Below, one piece after another: positions 7,482 to 12,901 of a stretch of DNA of 12,901 nt (position 1 is its first letter; each line of letters starts with the position of its first letter). The stretch lies in NCBI GenBank assembly GCA_945957335.1, contig CAMFLJ010000082.1, positions 1 to 12,901 on the forward strand, written 5' to 3'. The notes under the pieces are model-generated. The model was not told the origin of the DNA and made no database searches. It was given only the letters and a program-made list of their open reading frames with translations. The translations under genes were made by a program, and so were the position numbers. This DNA is from an uncultured Actinomycetes bacterium (GTDB lineage Bacteria > Actinomycetota > Acidimicrobiia > Acidimicrobiales > Acidimicrobilacustridaceae).

Positions 7482-7847
7482 ATGGCGGACGACGACGACA
7501 CCCAGAGCTGGGCCATCGACAGGGCAGCCGACGAGCTGGTGGCGGTGCGCACCGGCGCCGTGGTGCTCAAGGTGGTGGCGGCCATCGCCTTCGGGCTCTG
7601 GATCCTGGCCATCGTCGTGAACTTCTGGAACTGGTGGCAGCTCTCCGACCCGGGCTCCTCCGTCACGTCGCTGGGCATCACCACCGGGGCGATGGACAAC
7701 GAACGGATCCTGCAGGTGCTGGCGACGACGCTGCAGAGCACCTAGGGCTACCTGATCGCCGCGGTGCTCGCCTACACCGGCTCGATGCTGCTGCACGCCC
7801 AGCGGATGCGCGTCATGGTCGACGCCGCCTCGGCCACCGACGACTGA
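7482..7847 (+). pseudogene. Small two-TM membrane protein gene interrupted by an in-frame TAG at 7743-7745
   Basis: From ATG 7482 the frame codes 87 residues: an acidic start (MADDDDTQSW), an amphipathic stretch, one membrane helix at about residues 27-48 ending in an aromatic NFWNWW belt, then a soluble part. It stops at TAG after TTLQST. The same frame runs on for 33 codons, GYLIAAVLAYTGSMLLHAQR and so on, a convincing second membrane helix with a polar tail, ending at TGA 7845-7847. The intact product would be about 121 residues. The family is not recognised. The TAG may be a real nonsense mutation, a base error or strain variation; CAG, TGG or GAG would each restore the frame with one change. 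No Shine-Dalgarno precedes the start, so a leaderless transcript is possible. It ends before the 7890-7938 hairpin, convergent with padR. Confidence 0.65.
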
Positions 7848-7889
7848 CCCGTCGTCGGGCCGTCTGGACCGACGAGGACCCGGGCGCGC

Positions 7890-7938
7890 CTCACCGGCCC
7901 ACGTCGTCGGGCATGACCTGACGACGTGAGCCGGTGAG
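7890..7938. terminator. Long hairpin between convergent genes, probable bidirectional terminator
   Basis: CTCACCGGC (7890-7898) pairs with GCCGGTGAG (7930-7938). After one mismatch (C7899/A7929), CACGTCGTC (7900-7908) pairs with GACGACGTG (7920-7928). That is 18 pairs with a single mismatch and an 11-base loop that can pair a little further. It lies 42 bases after the end of the + strand membrane protein frame and 8 bases beyond the padR stop, so it can end transcripts from both sides. There is no U-tract on either strand. Confidence 0.7.
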
Positions 7939-7946
7939 CGACGGGG

Positions 7947-8579
7947 TCAGTCCTCCGCGAGGATGCCGTAGAGCTTCTTGCGGGCGTCGTTCACGATGCC
8001 CACCGCACGGGTGCGCTGGTCCTCGGTGCCGGCCGCCGCGATCTGGCGGAACGCCAGGGCGAGCTGGCCGAAGGCGTCGCGCAGCTCCTTGAGGCGGGGG
8101 TCGGCGCCGCGGGTGACCTGCTCCCACGGCGGGGTGTCGCCCTGCTCGGCGGCCTTGGCCCGGCCCTCGTCGGTGAGGGTGAAGCGGCGCTTGCCGTCGC
8201 TCTCCTCGCCGGAGACGAGGCCCTCCTCCTCGAGCATCTGGAGCGTGGGGTAGACCGAGCCGGGGCTGGGCTTCCACATGCCGTCGGTGCGCTCGGCGAG
8301 CTCACCGATGATCTCGTAGCCGTGCATGGGCCGCTCGGCGAGCAGCACCAGGACGGCGGCGCGGACGTCGCCCTTGCGGGCCCGGCCCCGGCCGCGGGGG
8401 CCACGGCCGCCGAAGCCGCCGCGGGGACCACCCCACGGCGGGCCCCAGCCGCCCTCGTCGTAGGCGCCGCGGGCGAAGGGCCCGGGCCGGCCGTCGGGGC
8501 GGTGGCCCCGCTGGCGCTGGTCGCGACCCTCGGCGGGGTCGGTGTGGTGGTGGTGATGGTGGTGATGTCGTGCGTCCAT
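7947..8579 (-). CDS. PadR-family transcriptional regulator with His8 and Gly/Arg-rich N-terminus
   Basis: This 210-residue protein is a probable dimeric DNA-binding repressor. The winged helix-turn-helix covers about residues 69-145: GDVRAAVLVLLAERPMHGYEI, then PSPGSVYPTLQMLEEEGLV and the wing DGKRRFTLTDEGRA, all standard PadR. A helical C-terminus (about 160-210) probably dimerises. The N-terminus is unusual: MDAR, eight consecutive His (5-12), a polar Arg/Asp/Gln segment, then Gly/Arg/Trp-rich low complexity (43-68). Such extensions occur on some actinobacterial PadR proteins; whether they bind metal, nucleic acid or something else is unknown to me. The start at 8579 is fixed by GAGGAGG at 8586-8592, six bases upstream. 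It is divergent from the AI-2E gene, with a dyad at 8673-8701 between them, so autoregulation and control of that gene are likely (inference). Confidence 0.92.
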   Translation of the reverse strand: MDARHHHHHHHHTDPAEGRDQRQRGHRPDGRPGPFARGAYDEGGWGPPWGGPRGGFGGRGPRGRGRARKGDVRAAVLVLLAERPMHGYEIIGELAERTDGMWKPSPGSVYPTLQMLEEEGLVSGEESDGKRRFTLTDEGRAKAAEQGDTPPWEQVTRGADPRLKELRDAFGQLALAFRQIAAAGTEDQRTRAVGIVNDARKKLYGILAED

Positions 8580-8672
8580 CGGACGCCTCCTCGTGGTTCG
8601 GGGCCGGGCCGGCGCCGCAGGGGTGGATCGGAGGTGCGGCACCTCGGTCGTCCGGCCATCTCGTTCGGTTGA

Positions 8673-8701
8673 CGAACATCACGATATATCGGAACTGTTC
8701 G
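8673..8701. promoter_or_regulatory. Nested dyad in the padR/AI-2E divergent promoter, candidate PadR operator
   Basis: CGAACA (8673-8678) and TGTTCG (8696-8701) form an inverted repeat around the perfect palindrome CGATATATCG (8682-8691). The two centres are half a base apart. Two further dyads overlap it: GTTCG-N5-CGAAC (8663-8677) and GTTCGAAC (8697-8704). This is the only AT-rich patch of its kind in the window and lies between the two divergent starts. PadR-family regulators often bind AT-centred palindromes in their own promoters. TTGACG at 8669-8674 resembles a + strand -35 box, but I see no good -10 at the right distance. Confidence 0.6.
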
Positions 8702-8780
8702 AACGACAACCCCTCTCCGCCGGATTCCTCCGTCCGGTGTCATCCGCGGGCCGTCGCCACGGGGGCGCGAGACTCCGGCG

Positions 8781-9989
8781 ATGGCCGACGCGCCCGAGCC
8801 ACCGCTGGCCGCCGAACCCACCGGCCGCACCGGCACGGCGGGCGACGACGACGCCGGAGCCGCCGCGACCCGGCCCCGCCTGGTGGTCGAGCTGAGCACC
8901 GTCACCGTGATGACGATCCTCGCCGCGCTCACCGTGCTGATCCTGCTGTCCTGGCTCGTGCGGTCGGCCCCCGAGGCCATGACGCTCATCGCCATCGGCG
9001 CCTTCGCCGGCCTCGCCCTCGACCCGGTCGTCACCGCCACCCGACGGGCCCTCCACCTCAACCGGGGCTGGGCCGCGGCACTGGTCCTGCTCGTGCTGAG
9101 CGTGCTGGTCGTGGCGTTCCTGGCCATCGTCGGCCCCCAGCTCGCCAAGCAGACCACCGAGCTGCCCGACCAGATCCCGAAGGTGACCGACTCGCTGGTC
9201 GACCTGCCCCTCATCGGGCGCACGCTCGCCGACAACGACGTGCCGGCCAAGATCCAGGACTGGCTGGGCACCCTGCCCGAGCGCGTGGCCGGCCCCAACT
9301 CCGACGTCGCCGACTGGGCCCAGTCGATCAGCGCCGGCGTCATCAAGGCGTTCCTGGCACTGGCCGTGATGGTGGGCCTGGTGCTCGACGGGCCCCTGCT
9401 GGTCGAGCGGGTCCGGTCCCTGATCCCGGCCGAGAACAGACCGCGCGCCGACGAGGTCGGGCGGGTGGCCTATGCCGTCATCGCCAGGTACTTCGTCGGC
9501 AACGTGTTCCTGTCGGTGCTGCACGGCGTGTGGGTGGCGATCTGGGGCATCGCCCTCGGCGTGCCCCTCACCCCGTTCCTCGCGGTGTGGGCCGCGGTCA
9601 CCTCGCTCGTCCCCCAGATCGGTGGCGCGCTGGGCTTCGTGGTGATCGTGGCCGTCTCGCTCACCCAGGGCGTGGGCGTCGCCATCGTCATGGGCGTGGC
9701 CTTCGGCGTCTACATGACCTTCGACAACAACGTGCTGCTGCCCGTCTTCGTCGGGCGCGCCGTCGACGTCTCCGCGCCGGTCACCATGCTCGGCGCCATC
9801 GGCGGCTTCGCCGTCGCCGGGGTGGCCGGCTCGCTCCTCGCCATCCCGATCATCGGTGCCGGCAAGGCCGTCGCCATGTCGATGCGCGGCGAGCTGCTGC
9901 CGTCGCAGACCACGCCGGAGCTGAACCTACGGGAACGGTGGCAACGCGTCCGGGTCCGCTTCCAGCGCCACCGCGGGCAGGACGGCTAG
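8781..9989 (+). CDS. AI-2E family transporter (UPF0118-type permease), copy 1
   Basis: This 402-residue polytopic protein of the AI-2E/TqsA/YdiK family is built as the family usually is. An Ala/Asp-rich hydrophilic N-terminus (1-35) is followed by two or three membrane segments (about 42-120), a soluble amphipathic domain (about 120-190) and a block of about five C-terminal membrane segments. Late family marks are ARYFVGNVFLSVLHGVWVAI, SLVPQIGGALGFV, and FDNNVLLPVFVGRAVDVSAP, followed by a Gly-rich helix and AIPIIG. Substrates vary in the family (autoinducer-2 export, cation/proton exchange), so none is assigned. The ATG at 8781 has no strong Shine-Dalgarno. The 3' end overlaps the convergent second copy by 63 bases, and the overlapped C-terminus is a basic tail (RERWQRVRVRFQRH). 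Its promoter faces padR across the candidate operator. Confidence 0.9.
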   Translation: MADAPEPPLAAEPTGRTGTAGDDDAGAAATRPRLVVELSTVTVMTILAALTVLILLSWLVRSAPEAMTLIAIGAFAGLALDPVVTATRRALHLNRGWAAALVLLVLSVLVVAFLAIVGPQLAKQTTELPDQIPKVTDSLVDLPLIGRTLADNDVPAKIQDWLGTLPERVAGPNSDVADWAQSISAGVIKAFLALAVMVGLVLDGPLLVERVRSLIPAENRPRADEVGRVAYAVIARYFVGNVFLSVLHGVWVAIWGIALGVPLTPFLAVWAAVTSLVPQIGGALGFVVIVAVSLTQGVGVAIVMGVAFGVYMTFDNNVLLPVFVGRAVDVSAPVTMLGAIGGFAVAGVAGSLLAIPIIGAGKAVAMSMRGELLPSQTTPELNLRERWQRVRVRFQRHRGQDG

Positions 9990-11048
9990 GCCCGGATCGG
10001 GCTGCGAGCCGTCGCGGATCGCCATCCCCTCCTCGATCACCGCCACCAGGAAGATCATGGCCACCGTGGCGATCAGCACGCCCCGCAGGCCCTCGACCTC
10101 CCACCCCACCAGCGTGGCGACGACCAGCAGCAACGAGCGCACCGCCACCGAGCGGCGCTCGATGCGCTGCTGCACGTAGATCACGTCGAGGGCCTGGAGC
10201 ACCACCGAGAGCACCACGATCGGGCCGACCAGGTCCGGCCAGCGCAGCGCGCCCGCCAGGGCGAAGATCACGCCACCGACGAAGAGGCCGATGCACGGGT
10301 AGAGGCTGAGGAACGCCACGGTGAGGCCGAGCACCGTGGGCACCCGCAGGTCCAGCGAGGCGGCGGCCACGAAGGTGAGGCCGAACAGGGCCGCGGCCCG
10401 CAGCAGCATCAGCCCGACGTAGCGGGTGCTGCGCGTGTGGGCGACCGAGATGACCTGCTGCATGCGGGCCCGGGTCACCGGCGACGGGAAGAGGCGGATG
10501 AACGCCTGCACGAACGGCGGCCCGGCGGCCAGCATCATCACCGCGAACAGCCAGATGATGAAGATCTCGCTGGCACCCGACGCCAGGGTGGGGGCGAGCT
10601 CGGAGAGCCGCGAGGCGTCGAGCGACACGTCCTCGCGCAGGGTCTTGGTGACCTCCGAGGCGCGCTGCTGGAGGTCGAGCCGGTCGGCGAGGTCGCTGTA
10701 GCGGGGCGTCGACTCGATGCGGGTGACGCTCTCGTCGATGGCGTCGGCCACCCGGTCGGTCTGGCGGTCGACCTCGTCGACGGCGCGGTAGCCGATGAGG
10801 CCGACCGCGCCGGCGGCCACGAGCGACACGAGGAGGATCGCGAGCCAGCGCGGCACCCAGCGGCTCAGGTAGCCGACGAGGGGCAGGGTGAGCGCGGCGC
10901 CGACCACACCGAGGCCGAAGAGCACCAGTGAGCCGCGGGCCCGGGCCAGCACGGCGAGGGCGATCAGCCAGGCCGCCACCAGCACGACCGCTCGCGCCAC
11001 CGACCCGGGGGTGAGCACGAGGCGGGGCACGCCGACCGGTTGGGCCAC
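9927..11048 (-). CDS. AI-2E family transporter, divergent copy 2
   Basis: This 373-residue protein has the same architecture as its convergent neighbour: paired N-terminal membrane segments (about 17-60), a third at about 67-85, a helical soluble domain rich in Asp/Arg/Gln (about 86-160, VDEVDRQTDRVADAIDES and so on), then membrane segments through the C-terminus, with LGLTVAFLSLYPCIGLFVGG standing for the family's IP-x-IG block. Identity to copy 1 looks low, so this is an old paralogue and not a recent inverted duplication. Transport function and substrate are unknown. It starts at GTG 11048, with no clear Shine-Dalgarno. It ends with TAG inside the copy 1 coding sequence, so its last 20 codons plus stop (tail ALEADPDALPPFP) are antisense to copy 1. 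No room exists for an ordinary terminator on either strand. Confidence 0.85.
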   Translation of the reverse strand: MAQPVGVPRLVLTPGSVARAVVLVAAWLIALAVLARARGSLVLFGLGVVGAALTLPLVGYLSRWVPRWLAILLVSLVAAGAVGLIGYRAVDEVDRQTDRVADAIDESVTRIESTPRYSDLADRLDLQQRASEVTKTLREDVSLDASRLSELAPTLASGASEIFIIWLFAVMMLAAGPPFVQAFIRLFPSPVTRARMQQVISVAHTRSTRYVGLMLLRAAALFGLTFVAAASLDLRVPTVLGLTVAFLSLYPCIGLFVGGVIFALAGALRWPDLVGPIVVLSVVLQALDVIYVQQRIERRSVAVRSLLLVVATLVGWEVEGLRGVLIATVAMIFLVAVIEEGMAIRDGSQPDPGLAVLPAVALEADPDALPPFP

Positions 11049-11109
11049 GTCGGCCGACGGTAGTGCCGAGGCCTTCCGGGGTCGGGGACGCTCGGAGGGG
11101 CGATCGACA

Positions 11110-11125
11110 GGCCGGGCGGGCGGCC
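11110..11125 (-). terminator. Weak hairpin after the S4 gene
   Basis: GGCCG (11110-11114) and CGGCC (11121-11125) form a 5-bp stem around GGCGGG, 15 bases beyond the S4 stop and upstream of the next gene on the same strand. It is short, and such stems arise easily by chance in sequence this GC-rich. Confidence 0.25.
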
Positions 11126-11139
11126 GACCAGGGGGTCGG

Positions 11140-11355
11140 TCAGGGGCCGGCGACGATGCGCACCGAGGCGTCGCCGAGGGCCACGACGTCGCCCTCGCGG
11201 AGCTGGCGGCCCCGCCGGGTCTCGGGCTCGCCGTTCACCGACACCTCGCCGCCGGCGAGCAGGAACTTGGCGTCCGAGCCGCTGTCGACCAGGTTCGCCA
11301 GCTTCAGCAGCTGGCCCAGCCGGATCGTGTCGGTGCTGATGGCGACGTCGTCCAC
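11140..11355 (-). CDS. Small S4-domain RNA-binding protein, YaaA-like
   Basis: This single S4 domain of about 71 residues resembles Bacillus YaaA and E. coli YbcJ. The alpha-L RNA-binding core is plain: TIRLGQLLKLANLVDSGSDA, KFLLAGGEVSVNGEPETRRG, then RQLREGDVVALG. The NGEPETRRGR segment is the typical basic RNA-contact turn. Such proteins are thought to bind structured RNA, perhaps rRNA, but the exact role is unsettled. I prefer GTG 11355: GGGGAGGA sits seven bases upstream and the length equals that of YaaA. An ATG at 11373 (77 residues) is possible but would place that ribosome site inside the gene. It points the same way as the AI-2E copy 2 gene, about 90 bases apart, and is divergent from the PNPOx-like gene. 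Confidence 0.85.
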   Translation of the reverse strand: MDDVAISTDTIRLGQLLKLANLVDSGSDAKFLLAGGEVSVNGEPETRRGRQLREGDVVALGDASVRIVAGP

Positions 11356-11401
11356 CGGGCCATCCTCCCCCATGCGGGCGCGCGCGGACGAGGCCGGGAC
11401 G

Positions 11402-11425
11402 GGTAGGGACCCTGGACCCCCTACC
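11402..11425 (+). promoter_or_regulatory. Inverted repeat abutting the ribosome site of the PNPOx-like gene
   Basis: GGTAGGG (11402-11408) and CCCTACC (11419-11425) are exact complements around a 10-base loop. The 3' arm ends directly before the Shine-Dalgarno GGAAGGA (11426-11432). It could be a regulator's operator in the divergent promoter or a leader hairpin affecting translation. Inside it GGACCC is repeated directly. No known box is matched well. Confidence 0.4.
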
Positions 11426-11438
11426 GGAAGGACGCCAG

Positions 11439-11909
11439 ATGAACGACACCGAGACCCGGGAGAGCTCGGAGAGGTTGCATGCGCTGATCAGCGGCATCCG
11501 GGTGGCGATGCTCACCACCGAGGCGCCCACCGGCGCCCTCCAGGCCCGGCCCCTCACCGTGCAGAAGATCGACGGGGACGCCGTGTGGTTCCTGGTCGAC
11601 GCCCAGGCCGAGTGGGCCGGCGACCGCCTCGACACGGTGAACCTGTCGTTCGTCGACGGCGACACGTGGGTGTCGGTGTCGGGCGCGGCGACGCTGATCC
11701 GCGACCCGAACGTGCTCGACGAGCTGGGCGACCCGGTGAGCGACAGCTGGTTCGACAGCGGCTCGCGCCCCGCCGCCCTGCGCGTGGAGGTCGACCGGGC
11801 CGACTACTGGGACGGCCCGGGGAAGCTCGTGCAGCTGCTCCACCTGGGCAAGGCCGCGGTCACCCACGAGCGCCCGGACATGGGTGAGCGGGGCGTGATC
11901 GAGCCCTAG
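11439..11909 (+). CDS. Pyridoxamine 5'-phosphate oxidase-like / general stress protein 26 family protein
   Basis: This 156-residue split-barrel flavin/nucleotide-binding protein has a typical order: ISGIRVAMLTTEAPTGALQARPLTVQ (about 18-43), DAVWFLVDAQAEWAGDRL (about 48-65), VNLSFVDGDTWVSVSGAATLIRD (about 67-89), then FDSGSRPAALRVEVDRADYWDGP towards the end. This matches the 'general stress protein 26' branch, whose members often bind FMN or a related cofactor; true PLP synthesis is unlikely. The chemistry is not known from sequence. ATG 11439 has GGAAGGA seven bases upstream. It is divergent from the S4 gene, with the 11402-11425 inverted repeat in the leader, and convergent with sbcC across 29 bases. 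Confidence 0.88.
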   Translation: MNDTETRESSERLHALISGIRVAMLTTEAPTGALQARPLTVQKIDGDAVWFLVDAQAEWAGDRLDTVNLSFVDGDTWVSVSGAATLIRDPNVLDELGDPVSDSWFDSGSRPAALRVEVDRADYWDGPGKLVQLLHLGKAAVTHERPDMGERGVIEP

Positions 11910-11939
11910 CCCGCCGAGACCCCGACCGGGCTGGCGGCT
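11909..11939. terminator. Possible short bidirectional terminator between convergent genes
   Basis: CCGCC (11911-11915) can pair with GGCGG (11933-11937), or alternatively GCCCG (11909-11913) with CGGGC (11927-11931). The two folds exclude each other and each is only 5 bp. The position between convergent stops suits a terminator, but the structure is weak. Confidence 0.25.
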
Positions 11940-12901
11940 CAGGCCACCTGGACGACGGTGGAGCCTCGGCCGTCGGGCCGGGGCTGCACGTCGATGCCCG
12001 TGGGCAGCTGCTGCTTCATGGCGTCGACGTGGGTGATCACGCCGACCATGCGGCCCGACGAGTGGATCTGGTGGAGAGCGTCGACCGCCTGGTCGAGGGC
12101 CGACGGGTCGAGCGAGCCGAAGCCCTCGTCGACGAAGAGGGCCTCGAACCGGCGACCCGAGCCCACCCCGCCCAGGCTGACGACGTCGGCGAGGCCGAGG
12201 GCGAGGGCGAGGGAGGCCTGGAACTGCTCGCCACCCGAGAGGGTGGCGGGCGTGCGGGCCCGGCCGGTGTGGCTGTCGAGCACCGAGAGGTCGAGGCCGG
12301 CCTGCTTGGCCTTGTGGCCGGCGTCGTCGGTGCGGCGCAGCTGGTAGCGGCCGCTGGTCATGCGGGCGAGGTGGACGTTGGCGGCGTCGGTGACGCGGTC
12401 GAGCTCACCGGCCAGCACCCAGGTCTCGAGGCTGATGCGACCCGGTCCCTGACCGTCGCAGAGGCTGGCGACGCGCTCGGCCCGCTCGCGCAGGTCGCGC
12501 AGGCCGGTGTTGAGGTCGTCGACCCGGCGGGCCTCGGCGATGGCCTTCTGGGCCAGCGCTCCACGCTCGAGGAGGCGTTCGACCCGGGCGCGCTCGAGGT
12601 CGTCGCGACCGCGCAGCTCGGCGGCGGTGCGCTCGAGGGCGTCGGCGTCGGGCCGCTCGACCGGCAGCTCGACCCCGGCGAGGGTGTCGAGCCCGCCGCG
12701 GACCTCGGCCACGGCGTGGTCGTGGGCGGCGATGCGCTGGTCGAGGCCGTCGAGCTCGGTGGCGGGCAGGGCGGCGGCGCGGGCCGCGTCGAGGTCGGCC
12801 AGCCCCGAGGCGGCGAGGGCCTCGTCGAGCCCGGCGGTGGCCTGGTCGAGCGCACCCGAGGCGGCGGTGGCGGCGGCGAGAGCGGCGCGGCAGGCCTCGA
12901 C
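11939..12901 (-). CDS. sbcC: SbcC-like SMC-family nuclease ATPase subunit, C-terminal part (runs off the right edge)
   Basis: This is the last 320 residues of an SbcC/Rad50-type ATPase. The frame stays open to base 12901, so the N-terminal Walker A lobe is missing. The first about 180 residues are Ala/Leu/Arg/Glu-rich heptad-like coiled coil returning to the C-terminal ATPase lobe. That lobe has ISLETWVLAGELDRVTDAAN, the signature LSGGEQF (12221-12241), Walker B ALFVDEGFGSLD (about 12107-12142) and the H-loop GVITHVD (about 12022-12043). SbcC works with the SbcD nuclease to open hairpins and process DNA ends. The usual neighbour sbcD would lie upstream, outside the window. Nothing looks broken in the visible part. 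RecN and SMC proper are less likely, given the LSGGEQF-xxSLALALGLAD pattern. Confidence 0.9.
   Translation of the reverse strand, partial: VEACRAALAAATAASGALDQATAGLDEALAASGLADLDAARAAALPATELDGLDQRIAAHDHAVAEVRGGLDTLAGVELPVERPDADALERTAAELRGRDDLERARVERLLERGALAQKAIAEARRVDDLNTGLRDLRERAERVASLCDGQGPGRISLETWVLAGELDRVTDAANVHLARMTSGRYQLRRTDDAGHKAKQAGLDLSVLDSHTGRARTPATLSGGEQFQASLALALGLADVVSLGGVGSGRRFEALFVDEGFGSLDPSALDQAVDALHQIHSSGRMVGVITHVDAMKQQLPTGIDVQPRPDGRGSTVVQVA

Noticed and set aside
7743..7745. Genome-wide amber recoding (TAG as a sense codon)
   Set aside because: Four well-supported genes in the window use TAG as their normal stop.
8544..8567. His8 as a cloned affinity tag or vector sequence
   Set aside because: The codons are mixed CAT/CAC, the gene has its own strong ribosome site and promoter region, and no vector sequence flanks it.
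11404..11423. A DosR-type dormancy box upstream of the PNPOx-like gene
   Set aside because: GGGAC appears on one side only and the partner half is not its complement; the resemblance is superficial.
47..12901. CRISPR arrays, insertion sequences, tRNA or rRNA genes, phage or defence modules
   Set aside because: I found no regularly spaced repeats, transposase or integrase motifs, or RNA-gene signatures on either strand.

Overview
The window is very GC-rich bacterial chromosome, with dense coding on both strands, several GTG starts and short intergenic gaps. The gene content (a cydABDC operon, a PadR regulator with a Gly/Arg-rich N-terminus, YoaK/DUF1275, an S4 protein, a PNPOx-like protein and SbcC) points to an actinomycete. 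My best guess is an Acidimicrobiia-like lineage, but that is inference from style and protein flavour, not from a marker gene. The first 46 bases are not biological: they are an Illumina Nextera index plus adapter left on a contig end.

Layout from left to right: (1) the adapter, then a 5'-truncated HpcH/HpaI (CitE-like) aldolase/CoA-ester lyase on +, followed by a 40-bp dyad that looks like its terminator; (2) a + strand YoaK/DUF1275 membrane protein ending 4 bases from the convergent cyd operon; (3) the complete cydA-cydB-cydD-cydC operon on -, encoding cytochrome bd quinol oxidase (CydAB) and the heterodimeric ABC exporter CydDC needed to assemble it; (4) a divergent small + strand membrane protein gene broken by an in-frame TAG; (5) a long hairpin between convergent genes, then a PadR-family regulator on - with an N-terminal run of eight His; (6) an AT-rich divergent promoter carrying a nested dyad, a likely PadR operator; (7) two AI-2E-family transporter genes, convergent and overlapping by 63 bp at their 3' ends; (8) a small YaaA-like S4 RNA-binding protein on -, a PNPOx/general-stress-protein-26-like gene on +, and the C-terminal part of SbcC on -, running off the right edge.

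The only pathway that is complete here is respiratory: cydABDC is a self-sufficient module for a high-affinity, non-proton-pumping terminal oxidase. The padR/AI-2E pair forms a plausible regulator-target unit around one operator. The other genes look like ordinary housekeeping or stress genes.

I found no CRISPR array, insertion sequence, tRNA, rRNA, phage module or clear defence system. Nothing here compels the claim of an undescribed system. The best leads are the PadR protein with its palindromic operator, the amber-interrupted membrane protein, the overlapping transporter pair and the purine-looped 40-bp dyad.
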